From: Anaerophilus nitritigenes
Lineage (GTDB): Bacteria > Bacillota > Clostridia > Peptostreptococcales > Thermotaleaceae
Assembly: GCF_004138215.1 (NCBI RefSeq)
Contig: NZ_RYYS01000009.1
Coordinates: 62,001-126,000 of the forward strand
Length of the DNA: 64,000 nucleotides
Direction of reading: 5' to 3'
A program made the translations under genes and the position numbers. The notes beneath the pieces were generated by a model that searched no databases, had not been told where the DNA came from, and saw only the letters and a program-made list of their open reading frames with translations. How positions within the stretch are numbered: position 1 is the stretch's first letter; each line of letters starts with the position of its first letter. This document shows, in pieces, positions 36,771 through 46,367 of this stretch.

Positions 36771-37563
36771 TTTAGATAGAACTCTTATATATTCTGAAAA
36801 ATTTATTAAAGGTCTTTCCAAAGAGAAGATAGAGGTCGTGGAAAGAAAAAAAGAAGAGCCGTTATCTTATATGACAAAAGAGGCTGTGAAAAATCTTAAA
36901 AAGCTTCATGAAAAAATATTATTTGTTCCTGTCACTACTAGAAGCATAGAGCAATACAGAAGAATTCATTTGCTCAATCATATGAATATAAAATATGCTA
37001 TTACAAGTAATGGAGGCAATATATTAATCGATGGATTAGTAGATAAAGAGTGGAATGATTTTATTAAGCGTACAATAAAAAAAGAATGTGTATCTTTTAA
37101 AGATGTATTTTTAAAATTTAAAGAAATAGAATCAAAAGAATGGGTTATAAAAAAAAGAGTAGCAGATGATTTGTTTATTTATTATATTGTTAACAAGAAT
37201 TATATCCCTAAAGAATTAGATTCTTTTATAAAATGGTTAGAAGAAAGAAGTTTTAGGGTGTCTATTCAGGGAAGAAAAATGTATTTTGTTCCAAAGTGTG
37301 TATCAAAAGGGAAAGCTTTATCTTATATTAAAGAAAGAGAAGGGGATAAGGACGTGATTGCAGCAGGAGATTCTCTTTTGGATATTCCTATGTTAAAAAT
37401 AGCAGATCACTCTATTTCTCCACCTCATGGAGAAATCTATCAAATAAAAGAAAAAATAGATTTTATAGATTTTACGAAACAAAAAGGAATTTTTGCTGGA
37501 GAAGAGATATTAAAAAAAGTAGAGGAAATTAGTCAAATTGAGAAGAGTTTATATTCTTTCTGA
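36754..37563 (+). CDS. HAD-superfamily phosphatase of the Ter island
   Basis: 269 aa. Motif I SDLDRTLIYSE (nucleophile Asp and general-acid Asp), motif II VTTRS, Lys in VSKGKALSYI and motif IV AAGDSLLDIPML place it with Cof/sucrose-phosphatase-like HADs. The ATG at 36754 lies 17 bases inside the preceding gene (GTG at 36745 possible), so the lyase, PRTase and HAD genes form one coupled unit. It probably dephosphorylates the product of the module. A strong terminator ends the island. Confidence 0.9.
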   Translation: MIFASDLDRTLIYSEKFIKGLSKEKIEVVERKKEEPLSYMTKEAVKNLKKLHEKILFVPVTTRSIEQYRRIHLLNHMNIKYAITSNGGNILIDGLVDKEWNDFIKRTIKKECVSFKDVFLKFKEIESKEWVIKKRVADDLFIYYIVNKNYIPKELDSFIKWLEERSFRVSIQGRKMYFVPKCVSKGKALSYIKEREGDKDVIAAGDSLLDIPMLKIADHSISPPHGEIYQIKEKIDFIDFTKQKGIFAGEEILKKVEEISQIEKSLYSF

Positions 37564-37593
37564 ATAAAATATATTGTAAATATACTTAATATA

Positions 37594-37632
37594 AACACAA
37601 AAGCGACCCAATAGGTCGCTTTTGTGTTTTGG
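37594..37632 (+). terminator. Terminator ending the Ter island
   Basis: A perfect 15-bp stem AACACAAAAGCGACC with its complement (37594-37608 and 37614-37628), loop CAATA, then TTGG. Confidence 0.85.
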
Positions 37633-37711
37633 TTTAAAAAATATTACATTATTTTATTGATTTTCTGTTTGTATTGTTCATAAATAGATTGATGATACAT
37701 ATAAAAAAGAG

Positions 37712-37740
37712 TTGAAATTGAAATGATTATCATTTACAAT
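37712..37740 (+). promoter_or_regulatory. Promoter with Fur-like operator in the spacer
   Basis: TTGAAA (37712-37717), 17 bases, TACAAT (37735-37740). A 7-1-7 dyad AAATGAT-T-ATCATTT (37721-37735) fills the spacer and resembles Fur-family boxes. It should control the dCache MCP at 37795. Confidence 0.65.
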
Positions 37741-37794
37741 TGATACAGAAGGACTAGAAAAATTTACTATATTATGAGAAGTGGAGGATGAAAG

Positions 37795-39804
37795 ATGAAT
37801 AAAATTTTAAAAAGAAGAATAGGTATTCAAAGTAAAGTGATTATAATTGCTATAATTTTGATTGCTATTCCTCTTATTATATTAGGACGAAATACTTATA
37901 AAAAATCAGTAGAAGTAACAGGAGAAGAATTACAGAGGTCTTCCTTAGCATATATTGAGCAGCTAGAAATTTCTATTAGAAATGAATTAAAAGGAGTAGA
38001 TCAAATCCTTAGATTTATGAGTACAGATTCTATTTTTCAAGAAATTAAATACTCAGAATATACTTCTAATGAAATAATTTATCATTTTAAAAAATTAAAA
38101 GAAAGCAATCCTAATATTTTGAATTTGTATTTTGTAAAAACAGACAAAACAATTTATGATTATCCTGTTTCTTCTAGAGAAAATAATAATGATCTTACTC
38201 AAAGAAATTGGTATAAAGATGCTATAGAAAAGAAAGGAATGATTTGGACACAACCTTATGAAGATTTACATACACATGAATATGTAGTTTCTTTAGCTAC
38301 TCCTATTTATGATGAAAATAATCAAGTTTTAGGAGTATTAGGGGCAGATGTGTCTATGGAAACGATAAATAACATGATGAAACATGTAAAAATAGGAAAT
38401 AGAGGATATGCTTTTATAGTAAATGATGAATACAAAGTAATTGGTCATAAAAATAAAGATTGGATAGGAAAGAATTTTCCAGTTCAAAAAGTAATAGATG
38501 AAATAAAAAAGAATAAAACAGGAATAGTTACTTATTCATGGAAAGAAAACCAAGAAGAATATGAAAAATTTGCTGTATATACAAAATTAGAAGAGTTGAA
38601 TTGGACAATCCTTGGAGGAATGTATATAGATGAAATTAAAGATAAGACGTATGTGATTTTGCATCATATTTTATGGATTGGAAGTATATCATTACTTTGT
38701 GCAATTTTTATTGCCTATTTGTTTTCAAACCATATGACAAAAGCAATAAAAATGTTAGTAGAGGGTATGCAAAAAGTGAGAGATGGAGATTTAAATATTT
38801 ATGTACAAAGCAATAGAAAAGATGAAATAGGAACACTTGCTAAAAATTTTAATGATATGGTAGATCAATTAAAGAATTTGACAAAGAAGATTCAAGACGT
38901 GTCTATAGATGTAACCTCTTCTTCTCAAAATTTAGTAGCTACTTCTGAAATTACAAGTGCTTCTTTAGAACAAGTTTCATCTGCATCAGAAACTATTGCA
39001 CAAGGAGCATCAGAACAAGCATTAGAGGCAGAAAAAGCAGCTCATCTTACTATGGATTTAGCAGAAGTTTTCAAAAAATTAATGGATCATATGGAATCTA
39101 TTGACAGATCTTCTGAAGAAGCTATTCTTAGAGGGCAAGATGGAATAGAGGCCGTAGTGGAGTTGCAGGAAAAGACGAATACTACTCAAAGAGAAATAAA
39201 TGAAATAGAAAGGGCTATTATGGATTTAGATACAAGAATTAAAACGATTGGAAAAATTTTAGATACTATAGATGCTATATCAGAGCAAACAAATTTATTA
39301 GCCCTCAATGCTTCTATAGAAGCTGCAAGAGCTGGAGAATCAGGAAGAGGCTTTGCAGTTGTGGCAGAAGAAATAAGGAAGCTTGCAGAGGAATCTAAAA
39401 ATTCTTCTAATGGTATTAAAGATATTATTATGAACATTGAAGCAGAAAGTCAATATACTGTAAATACTATGAAAGAAGTAAAAGAAACTACATTAACCCA
39501 AACAGAAGGAGTAAACAAAGTCAATGAATCTTTTACAAGAATAGATAAGTCCATACAAGAAGTGACAAGGGATGTTGAAAATATTAAAATGGTAGTAGAA
39601 AAGTTAGATGGACAAAAAGATGAGATTGTAAGATCTATAGAAAATATTTCTTCTATTTCACAAGAGACAGCTTCATCATCAGAAGAAGTAAGTGCAGCAA
39701 TCGAGCAACAAGCTATGGCTATGAAAGAAATTTCAGTAGCTTCAGATGAGTTAGATGAATTATCCATAAGTTTAAATGAAGAAATAGAAAAGTTTAAGAT
39801 TTAA
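37795..39804 (+). CDS. Methyl-accepting chemotaxis protein with dCache sensor (1)
   Basis: 669 aa. TM1 (about 13-32), a large extracellular double-Cache domain (about 35-280; [48 protein letters not shown] are typical Cache strands), TM2 (about 285-308), HAMP (310-362) and signalling domain with [20 protein letters not shown] and [17 protein letters not shown]. Preceded by a promoter carrying a Fur-like dyad, which suggests iron- or metal-responsive expression. Cache sensors usually bind small acids or amino acids; the ligand is unknown. Confidence 0.95.
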   Translation: MNKILKRRIGIQSKVIIIAIILIAIPLIILGRNTYKKSVEVTGEELQRSSLAYIEQLEISIRNELKGVDQILRFMSTDSIFQEIKYSEYTSNEIIYHFKKLKESNPNILNLYFVKTDKTIYDYPVSSRENNNDLTQRNWYKDAIEKKGMIWTQPYEDLHTHEYVVSLATPIYDENNQVLGVLGADVSMETINNMMKHVKIGNRGYAFIVNDEYKVIGHKNKDWIGKNFPVQKVIDEIKKNKTGIVTYSWKENQEEYEKFAVYTKLEELNWTILGGMYIDEIKDKTYVILHHILWIGSISLLCAIFIAYLFSNHMTKAIKMLVEGMQKVRDGDLNIYVQSNRKDEIGTLAKNFNDMVDQLKNLTKKIQDVSIDVTSSSQNLVATSEITSASLEQVSSASETIAQGASEQALEAEKAAHLTMDLAEVFKKLMDHMESIDRSSEEAILRGQDGIEAVVELQEKTNTTQREINEIERAIMDLDTRIKTIGKILDTIDAISEQTNLLALNASIEAARAGESGRGFAVVAEEIRKLAEESKNSSNGIKDIIMNIEAESQYTVNTMKEVKETTLTQTEGVNKVNESFTRIDKSIQEVTRDVENIKMVVEKLDGQKDEIVRSIENISSISQETASSSEEVSAAIEQQAMAMKEISVASDELDELSISLNEEIEKFKI

Positions 39805-39805
39805 T

Positions 39806-39848
39806 AAACCCCCTCAACGAATAACAAAATATTCCTTGAGGGGGTTTT
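39806..39848 (+). terminator. Terminator after dCache MCP 1
   Basis: AAACCCCCTCAA (39806-39817) pairs with TTGAGGGGGTTT (39836-39847), followed by T; 18-base loop. Confidence 0.88.
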
Positions 39849-39881
39849 ACATATATTTCATTTCACAAAAAATTCTTCCTA

Positions 39882-39910
39882 TTGATTAGTCGTTCATATT
39901 TCCGTATAAT
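39882..39910 (+). promoter_or_regulatory. Promoter of the DUF4230 gene
   Basis: TTGATT (39882-39887), 17 bases, TATAAT (39905-39910). It leaves a leader of about 130 bases before 40049 in which I see no recognised structure. Confidence 0.7.
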
Positions 39911-40048
39911 AAAGGAAAAAGACGATAATTGTAGAAAAATATCAAAAAATACAAAATAAAAGTTTGAAATGGACATGAATAAGGTGTAGCTTTAAATAAT
40001 AATATGTTTGTATCTAGGGCTTAGGAAAGGATCAATAAGGGGGAAAAT

Positions 40049-40633
40049 ATGAAAAAATTTAAAAAAGATATAATTATTTTTATTTTGATAGGGATAGTCA
40101 TTGGATTAGGGTTATTACAATATGGAGATTTAAAAAGTGAAAAAGAAAATATAAGTGCAGAGATTGTAGAACAAACTATATCTCAAATGTCTGAACTTGC
40201 TACGGCAAAGTATAATTACAAAAATGTAGTATCTTATGAAAATGTAAGGAAATTTAATGGTATAGAGGTGCCTTTTACAAAGAAATCATTTTTGATTGTG
40301 TATACAGGATATATAAAGGCAGGAGTAGATTTAAAGTCAGTAGATATAAAAATTAGTTCAAATGAAAAAATAGATGTAACTATAGATCAAGCAAGAATAT
40401 TAGATCATGTGATCAATGAAGACGAAGTTACAGTTTATGACGAGGATTCCCGTCTTTTGAACCCACTAAAGATTGATGATGTAATGAAAGTATTAACAAA
40501 AGAAAAGACAAAAGTAGAAAAAGAAGTGATTGAAAAAGGATTCTTAAAAGAATCCAATGAGTATACAAAAAAATTAATAGAAACCAATTTAAATAATATG
40601 GGTTTTGAAAAAGTAAACATTCGTTTTAGATAA
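40049..40633 (+). CDS. DUF4230 domain protein, membrane-anchored
   Basis: 194 aa. One N-terminal membrane segment (about 8-25) then an extracellular domain with SELATAKYNYKNVV, FLIVYTGYIKAGVDLKSV, RILDHVIN and a C-terminal helix, the pattern of DUF4230 proteins. Function unknown. AGGGGG lies 7 bases before the ATG. It stands alone between two MCP genes with its own promoter and terminator. Confidence 0.82.
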   Translation: MKKFKKDIIIFILIGIVIGLGLLQYGDLKSEKENISAEIVEQTISQMSELATAKYNYKNVVSYENVRKFNGIEVPFTKKSFLIVYTGYIKAGVDLKSVDIKISSNEKIDVTIDQARILDHVINEDEVTVYDEDSRLLNPLKIDDVMKVLTKEKTKVEKEVIEKGFLKESNEYTKKLIETNLNNMGFEKVNIRFR

Positions 40634-40640
40634 TTATATA

Positions 40641-40677
40641 AAATCTCTTCTTTTGTAAACATAGAAGAGATTTTTAT
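40641..40677 (+). terminator. Terminator after the DUF4230 gene
   Basis: AAATCTCTTCT (40641-40651) pairs with AGAAGAGATTT (40663-40673), then TTATAT. Confidence 0.82.
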
Positions 40678-40766
40678 ATAGAAAGGAGGAAATTATTTAA
40701 TTTAACATATAATGGGTATTTTTATAAAAATAATGAAATTTTAAAAATGAAAAAGGGGGATTTTTA

Positions 40767-42785
40767 TTGAAGAGCATAGGAAATAAACTGATTATTTATT
40801 TTTCAGTATTATTGTTAGTAGTCTGTAGTGGAATGGGGTGGTTTGCTCAGTATGAAGTAGCTAATGCAGTGATCTATGAATTACAAAAGACTCTACCTCA
40901 AAGTGCAAAGGAAGCAGGAGAACTTATTTATGCTCAAGTAGACAGACAATTTGAATTTTTAGAAGGAGTTGCAAGCCGTGATAGAATTTCTAATCCACAA
41001 AATGCAATAGAAGATAAAATCAATATCTTAAATGAAGCCACAAAAAAAGAAGAATATTTGAGGATGGGTGTAGCAGATCTAGAAGGAAATCTTTATTTGA
41101 CAGATACATATGGAATCAATGGACAAGTAGTAAATATATCTAGTAGAGACTATTACAATACAGCACTACAGGGAAAAAGAGGAGTTATGGAGCCTACCAT
41201 AAGTGTCAATCCAGATGACAATGGAGCTTTAGTCATGGTATATTCTGTACCCCTTTATTATAATGGAGTTATGACAGGTGCATTAATTGCTGTAGGAGAT
41301 GGAAATTTTTTAAATAATGTTACAAATAAAATTGCTTTCGGACAAACAGGATATGCGTATATGATTAATAAAGACACAACGGTTATTGCACATAGAGATC
41401 CTAGTTTAGTAATAGAGGCAAAAAATATTATAGAAGAAGCTAAAAAAGATAAAGGATGGGAAGGTATAGGAACGCATGCTCAAAATATGCAAAACCAAGA
41501 AAATGGGTTTGGAGAATATTCATTTAGAGGGAAAGAGCTATATCTTGGATTTTCTCATATAAAAAATACAAATTGGATTGTAATTCTTACAGCAGATCAA
41601 AATGAATTACTTTCTATGCTACCTTCCCTTAAAAGAAAGGTAGTATTGGTTACACTCTTTATGTTATTGATAGGAATTGGCGTAGCATATTTCATTGGAA
41701 AAACAATTTCAAAACCTATTGTAGGAATCAAATATTATGCAGAAAAAATAGCTGATTTGGATGTTAGAGAAGATGTAGATGAAAAATATACAAAAAGAAA
41801 AGATGAGATTGGAATATTGGCAAATTCTTTTCAATTGGTGACTCATAATTTAAGAGAATTTATTGAACATATACAAAATTCTTCAGAGCAAGTAGCCAGT
41901 TCGTCAGAGGAGTTAAAGGCTACATCAGAACAATCAGCACTAGCCTCTGAACATGTAGCTACCGCTTCTACGGAAGTAGCATCGCATACAGGCAAACAGC
42001 TCAATGAAGTACTCAATGCTACTTCTGCTATGCAGCAAATATCTGCAAGTATTGAGGAAATATCCGCAACTTCTCAAGAAGTTAATCAATTAAGTAGTAC
42101 TGTATATGAAAAGTCTAACATAGGGAAGCAAGAAATTAGTGGAGTGATTCTTCAAATGAATCATATTGGAAAGAGTACGAATGAAGTTCAAAATGCTTTG
42201 GCTCAAATTACAAATAGTTCTAAAAAAATTGATAATATTATTAATTTGATTCAAGATATTTCTCAACAAACAAATCTTTTAGCTTTAAATGCAGCCATAG
42301 AAGCTGCACGTGCAGGAGATGCAGGTAAAGGATTTGCAGTAGTTGCAGAAGAAGTAAGAAAGCTTGCAGAAGAAACTCAAAGAGCTACTGAGGACATTAA
42401 TGATTTGATTAAAGAAAATGGAGATAATATTATTTATGCAGATCAAAAGATGAATGAAGGACTTATAGAAGTAGATAAAGGAATAGAGGCAGTACAAGGA
42501 ACAGAAAAAACTTTTGGTGAAATTTCGTATTTGATAGATCAAGTAAATGATCAAATTGATACTATGTCAGAGTCTATTCGTCAAGTAGCAGAAGGTAGCC
42601 AAGACATTGTTTATTCTACTACTCAAATAGAAGAAACAAGTAAAGAAGTATCAAGTCAAATTCAAAATGTATCTGCTGCAGCTGAGGAACAAACAGCATC
42701 TATGGAGGAAATTGCATCAGCTAGTGAGAGTTTGTCAGAGCTTTCTATGGAACTTCAAGAATTGGTTAAAAAGTTTAAAATTTAG
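40767..42785 (+). CDS. Methyl-accepting chemotaxis protein with dCache sensor (2)
   Basis: 672 aa. TM1 (about 7-27), double Cache domain (about 30-285; [40 protein letters not shown]), TM2 (about 290-310), HAMP and signalling hairpin with [20 protein letters not shown] and [20 protein letters not shown] start 6 bases after AGGGGGA. Same architecture as the MCP at 37795 but a clearly different sensor sequence, so probably a different ligand. Confidence 0.95.
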   Translation: MKSIGNKLIIYFSVLLLVVCSGMGWFAQYEVANAVIYELQKTLPQSAKEAGELIYAQVDRQFEFLEGVASRDRISNPQNAIEDKINILNEATKKEEYLRMGVADLEGNLYLTDTYGINGQVVNISSRDYYNTALQGKRGVMEPTISVNPDDNGALVMVYSVPLYYNGVMTGALIAVGDGNFLNNVTNKIAFGQTGYAYMINKDTTVIAHRDPSLVIEAKNIIEEAKKDKGWEGIGTHAQNMQNQENGFGEYSFRGKELYLGFSHIKNTNWIVILTADQNELLSMLPSLKRKVVLVTLFMLLIGIGVAYFIGKTISKPIVGIKYYAEKIADLDVREDVDEKYTKRKDEIGILANSFQLVTHNLREFIEHIQNSSEQVASSSEELKATSEQSALASEHVATASTEVASHTGKQLNEVLNATSAMQQISASIEEISATSQEVNQLSSTVYEKSNIGKQEISGVILQMNHIGKSTNEVQNALAQITNSSKKIDNIINLIQDISQQTNLLALNAAIEAARAGDAGKGFAVVAEEVRKLAEETQRATEDINDLIKENGDNIIYADQKMNEGLIEVDKGIEAVQGTEKTFGEISYLIDQVNDQIDTMSESIRQVAEGSQDIVYSTTQIEETSKEVSSQIQNVSAAAEEQTASMEEIASASESLSELSMELQELVKKFKI

Positions 42786-42791
42786 TATAAT

Positions 42792-42827
42792 AAATAAGAG
42801 GCTGTATAATACAGGCTCTTATTTTTA
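42792..42827 (+). terminator. Terminator after dCache MCP 2
   Basis: AAATAAGAG (42792-42800) pairs with CTCTTATTT (42816-42824), with inner CTGTAT/ATACAG, then TT. Confidence 0.82.
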
Positions 42828-42839
42828 ATGAAAGGATAG

Positions 42840-43385
42840 ATGAGTAGAATGAATGATTTAAAAACATATATAAAGTCTCACCCTATTTATGAATTAAAAG
42901 AAATAAACATAGATGATGTAATTATTGCTCAAAAGGTAAGAGATGCATGTATTCGAAATAAATGTGGACAATATGGAAAAAATTTTATGTGTCCTCCTTA
43001 TGTAGGAGAAATAGAAGATTTTTCAAAAAAGTTAAAAGAATATAAAAGAGGCTTTTTAATAACGATTCAAGATTGTATAAAAGAACCTTCTGTCATGGAA
43101 GATTTTTATGTATCTGCTAGTAAGCTTCATCATATCCTTTTAGATATAGAAAATAAAGCAAAAGAGTTAGGCTATGATAAAGCTTATGCCTTGATTGGAG
43201 GAAATTGCAAATTATGCAAGGTATGTAATGCAAGACTGGGAAAAGATATTTGTAACGATCCTAAAAGGGCAAGACCATCTTTAGAAGCAGTAGGAATATC
43301 TGTAATAGATACTTGTAAAAAAGTAGGGATATCTATTGAATTTAAAAAAAATGAAGTCGTGTGGGTAGGCATGCTTCTTATATAA
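42840..43385 (+). CDS. DUF2284 cysteine-rich metal-binding protein
   Basis: 181 aa. Family pattern: RDACIRNKCGQYGKNFMCPP near the N-terminus, then GGNCKLCKVCNARLGKDIC with at least four clustered cysteines and KKARPSLEA-like text (here KRARPSLEAVG). Predicted metal or Fe-S binding; function unknown, common in anaerobes. GAAAGGAT precedes the ATG by about 5 bases; an ATG at 42849 is an alternative. No operon partner. Confidence 0.85.
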   Translation: MSRMNDLKTYIKSHPIYELKEINIDDVIIAQKVRDACIRNKCGQYGKNFMCPPYVGEIEDFSKKLKEYKRGFLITIQDCIKEPSVMEDFYVSASKLHHILLDIENKAKELGYDKAYALIGGNCKLCKVCNARLGKDICNDPKRARPSLEAVGISVIDTCKKVGISIEFKKNEVVWVGMLLI

Positions 43386-43417
43386 AAAACTTTTTATAAT
43401 AAATAAAAGAAGAAATA

Positions 43418-43446
43418 TTGAAAATAAACTGAAATCATTGTATAAT
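43418..43446 (+). promoter_or_regulatory. Promoter of the M20/AbgT operon
   Basis: TTGAAA (43418-43423), 17 bases, TATAAT (43441-43446). Start expected near 43453. Confidence 0.8.
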
Positions 43447-43479
43447 ATATAATTATATTCCATGAGGAGAAACATATTT

Positions 43480-43539
43480 ATGAAAGTTATCCTAGATGGA
43501 ATTTATTTTTTATCTGATTGCTTTAGTACGTTAAATTAA
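43480..43539 (+). CDS. Candidate 19-aa leader peptide upstream of the M20/AbgT operon
   Basis: An ATG follows GAGGAGA by 9 bases and opens MKVILDGIYFLSDCFSTLN, then TAA. It lies just after the operon promoter and 24 bases before the amidohydrolase start. No downstream hairpin with a T-run was seen, so classical attenuation is not supported; it could be a translated leader or a chance frame. Confidence 0.35.
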   Translation: MKVILDGIYFLSDCFSTLN

Positions 43540-43563
43540 AAAAGTGAAAAGGGGAATGAAGAA

Positions 43564-44754
43564 ATGTTGACAGATGGAATCAAAGAGTTATCACAAAAAT
43601 ATTTTGAAAGAATGAAAGAATTAAGGCATCAGTTTCATATGCATCCAGAGTTAGCTTTTGAAGAATATGAAACATCAAGGGTTGTAGCAGAAGAACTAAG
43701 GAAACTAGGAATACAAGTAAAAACCAATATAGCAAAAACAGGAGTAGTAGGACTCATAGAAGGTAAATATCCTGGAAAGACCGTTTTACTAAGAGCAGAT
43801 ATGGATGCTTTACCTATTGAGGAAGAAGCAGATGTTTCTTATAAGTCAAAAGTAAAGGGAAAAATGCATGCTTGTGGACATGATGGTCATACTGCAGGAC
43901 TTTTAGGAGTAGCTATGATTTTAAATGAATTAAAAGATCAGCTCCATGGAAATGTAAAATTGGTTTTTCAGCCAGCAGAGGAAGATGATGGAGGAGCAAA
44001 ACCTATGATTGAAGAAGGGATTTTGGAAAATCCAAAAGTAGATGCAGCTTTTGCATGTCACTTGATGGGATTTGTTCCAAAGAATCATATTATGGTCAAA
44101 TATGGACCTATGATGGCAGCTCCAGATAAATTTGTATTTAAGATCATTGGGAAAGGTGGACATGCAGCTAGTCCTCATATGTGTATAGACCCTATTATGA
44201 CTGCAGTACAAGCCATTAATAATATGCAATCTATTATTAGTAGAAGAGTAGATCCAGTAAAACCTGCTGTAGTTTCCTTTTGTACTATTCATGGAGGAGA
44301 AGGACATAATGTCATACCTAATGAAGTAGAGGTAGGTGGCACTATAAGAACTTTTGATGAAAAGATTAGGGAATGGATTCCAAAGACTATGAAAGAAATT
44401 TTAAAAGGAATTTGTTTAGGATGTGGCGCATCTTATGAATTTAAGCTGACAAAGCATTTTCCACCTTTAATCAATAATGATGAAATGACACATTTAGTAA
44501 AAGATTCTGCTCAAAAAATAATAGGACAAAAAAATATTCTAATTGCAAAAGAACCGAATATGGGAGGAGAAGATTTTGCTTATTTTGCTCAATCTGTACC
44601 TTCAGCTTTCTTTTTTGTAGGGATTGCACCTGATGAACAAAATCTGATACAAATGCATCACCCTAAATTTAGCTGGGATGATGAACATTTACTGATATCT
44701 TCTCAAATTTTATCACAGATTAGTATAGATTTTTTGAATCAATGGAAGGGATGA
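43564..44754 (+). CDS. M20D-family amidohydrolase, possibly pABA-glutamate/aminoacyl hydrolase
   Basis: 396 aa. Metal ligands in MHACGHDGHTAGLLGVA and VFQPAEEDDGGAKPMIEEG; LRADMDALPIEEEA; lid domain KFVFKIIGKGGHAASPHMC; C-terminal MGGEDFAYFAQ and HHPKFSWDDE. Standard length. AAGGGGAATG precedes the ATG. It is followed after 21 bases by an AbgT transporter gene, the same pairing as E. coli abgA/B with abgT, where p-aminobenzoyl-glutamate is imported and hydrolysed. The substrate is inferred from that pairing. Confidence 0.92.
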   Translation: MLTDGIKELSQKYFERMKELRHQFHMHPELAFEEYETSRVVAEELRKLGIQVKTNIAKTGVVGLIEGKYPGKTVLLRADMDALPIEEEADVSYKSKVKGKMHACGHDGHTAGLLGVAMILNELKDQLHGNVKLVFQPAEEDDGGAKPMIEEGILENPKVDAAFACHLMGFVPKNHIMVKYGPMMAAPDKFVFKIIGKGGHAASPHMCIDPIMTAVQAINNMQSIISRRVDPVKPAVVSFCTIHGGEGHNVIPNEVEVGGTIRTFDEKIREWIPKTMKEILKGICLGCGASYEFKLTKHFPPLINNDEMTHLVKDSAQKIIGQKNILIAKEPNMGGEDFAYFAQSVPSAFFFVGIAPDEQNLIQMHHPKFSWDDEHLLISSQILSQISIDFLNQWKG

Positions 44755-44775
44755 CAAAAAGAAAGGAATGATCAA

Positions 44776-46329
44776 ATGAAAGTAGAACAAGTAAAAAAGA
44801 AAAAGATATTTGAAAAAATATTTGAAAAATCTTTATCTTTTATTGAAACAGCAGGAAATAGATTACCTGATCCTATTACATTGTTTGTAATATTCTGTGG
44901 AGTTATTTTGCTAACTTCATATATAGGAGCAAAGATAGGGGTATCTGTAGTACACCCATCTACTAAAGAATCCATTCAAATAGTAAACTTAATAACAAAA
45001 GATGGACTAAGACAAATTGTTGGACGTATTGTAGGAAACTTTCAATCATTTCCTCCTTTAGGATTGGTATTAGTAGTTATGATTGGAGCAGGAGTAGCTG
45101 AAAAGTCAGGACTTATCAAGGCTGTTTTAGAAAATTCTGTTACCAAGGTTCCTAAAAATTTTATGACAGCTATGATTATATTAGTAGGAATTTTAGCTAA
45201 TGCAGTGGGAGATGCTGGATTTATTGTTCTTCCTCCATTGGCTGCTATTATATTCTTAGGAACAGGAAGACACCCTTTAGTAGGATTATTTGCAGCTTAT
45301 GCAGGAGTATCAGGAGGATTTGCAGCCAATCTTATGATTAATATGGCAGATGTGTTGGCAGCAAGTTTTACAATTCCTGCAGCTCAAATGATTGATCCAA
45401 CTTATCAAGGAACTCCTGCCATGAATCTTTATTTTATTGCTGTATCTACTATTTTCCTTGTAGGGGTTGGTGTATGGGTAACAGAAAAAATAGTAGAACC
45501 ACGATTTCCAAAATATGAAGGAAAAGATTTAGAAGAGCATACAAAAAGTTTAAGTGAAATTGAGAAAAAAGGATTAAAGTATGCAGGTTGGTCTGTACTT
45601 ATTTTGATTTTGATGATTATAGGACTTTGTATTGGAAAAGATGCATTTATGCAAGATCCAAAGTCAGGGTCTATACTAGCTTATGAATCTACCTTGATGC
45701 AAGGAATTATACCTATTGTAACACTTGTATTTTTAATTCCAGGGCTTATATATGGAAAGATTATAGGCACTATTAAGACAGATAAAGATGCAACAGCTAT
45801 GATGGGATCAGCTATGAGTGATATGGGTCCTTATATTGTTTTGGCATTTGTAGCATCACAGTTTTTAGCATATTTTAAATGGAGTAATGTAGGAATTGTC
45901 CTTTCTATTAAAGGAGCAGAATTTTTAAAAAATGCAGGAATGACAGGATATGGACTCATCATTGGATTTGTTTTTATCTCTTGTTTGATCAATATATTCG
46001 TAGGAAGTGCTTCAGCAAAGTGGGCAATAATGGCACCTGTATTTGTACCTATGTTTTTACTGTTAGGATACGATCCAGCTTTGACTCAAATGGCTTATCG
46101 TATAGGAGATTCTATTACAAATACTATTAGTCCGTTATTTCCGTATTTTCCAATTCTTCTTGCATTTATTAATAAATATGATAAAAATGCAGGAATGGGT
46201 ACAGTCATTGCCAATATGATTCCTTATTCTATAGCTTTTGGAGTTTTGTGGACGATTTTATTAATTGTATTTATGATTATAAATATACCACTAGGACCAA
46301 ATTCAGGAATTTATTATTTACTTCAATAA
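44776..46329 (+). CDS. AbgT-family transporter
   Basis: 517 aa, about eleven to thirteen membrane segments. ETAGNRLPDPITLFVIF near the N-terminus, GDAGFIVLPPLAAIIF, GVSGGFAANLMI and the late block FVGSASAKWAIMAPVFVPMF are AbgT signatures. AbgT members import p-aminobenzoyl-glutamate or, in others, export antimetabolites. Together with the adjacent hydrolase and the folate operon on the other strand, a role in pABA/folate salvage is likely but not shown. Confidence 0.92.
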   Translation: MKVEQVKKKKIFEKIFEKSLSFIETAGNRLPDPITLFVIFCGVILLTSYIGAKIGVSVVHPSTKESIQIVNLITKDGLRQIVGRIVGNFQSFPPLGLVLVVMIGAGVAEKSGLIKAVLENSVTKVPKNFMTAMIILVGILANAVGDAGFIVLPPLAAIIFLGTGRHPLVGLFAAYAGVSGGFAANLMINMADVLAASFTIPAAQMIDPTYQGTPAMNLYFIAVSTIFLVGVGVWVTEKIVEPRFPKYEGKDLEEHTKSLSEIEKKGLKYAGWSVLILILMIIGLCIGKDAFMQDPKSGSILAYESTLMQGIIPIVTLVFLIPGLIYGKIIGTIKTDKDATAMMGSAMSDMGPYIVLAFVASQFLAYFKWSNVGIVLSIKGAEFLKNAGMTGYGLIIGFVFISCLINIFVGSASAKWAIMAPVFVPMFLLLGYDPALTQMAYRIGDSITNTISPLFPYFPILLAFINKYDKNAGMGTVIANMIPYSIAFGVLWTILLIVFMIINIPLGPNSGIYYLLQ

Positions 46330-46367
46330 AAACAGCTCAAAAGATTTAAATCTTTTGAGCTGTTTTT
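46328..46367. terminator. Bidirectional terminator between the AbgT and aroF genes
   Basis: A 20-bp perfect inverted repeat without loop bases (46328-46347 with 46348-46367), A-rich on one side and T-rich on the other, serving convergent operons. Confidence 0.9.

Noticed and set aside
39450-39767. 105-aa minus-strand frame inside the dCache MCP
   Set aside because: Antisense shadow of the conserved signalling helices; Ser/Ile-rich and without a ribosome site.
43930-44307. 125-aa minus-strand frame inside the M20 gene
   Set aside because: It is antisense to a clearly conserved metallopeptidase frame, has no ribosome site and an unnatural composition rich in Ser, His and Asn.
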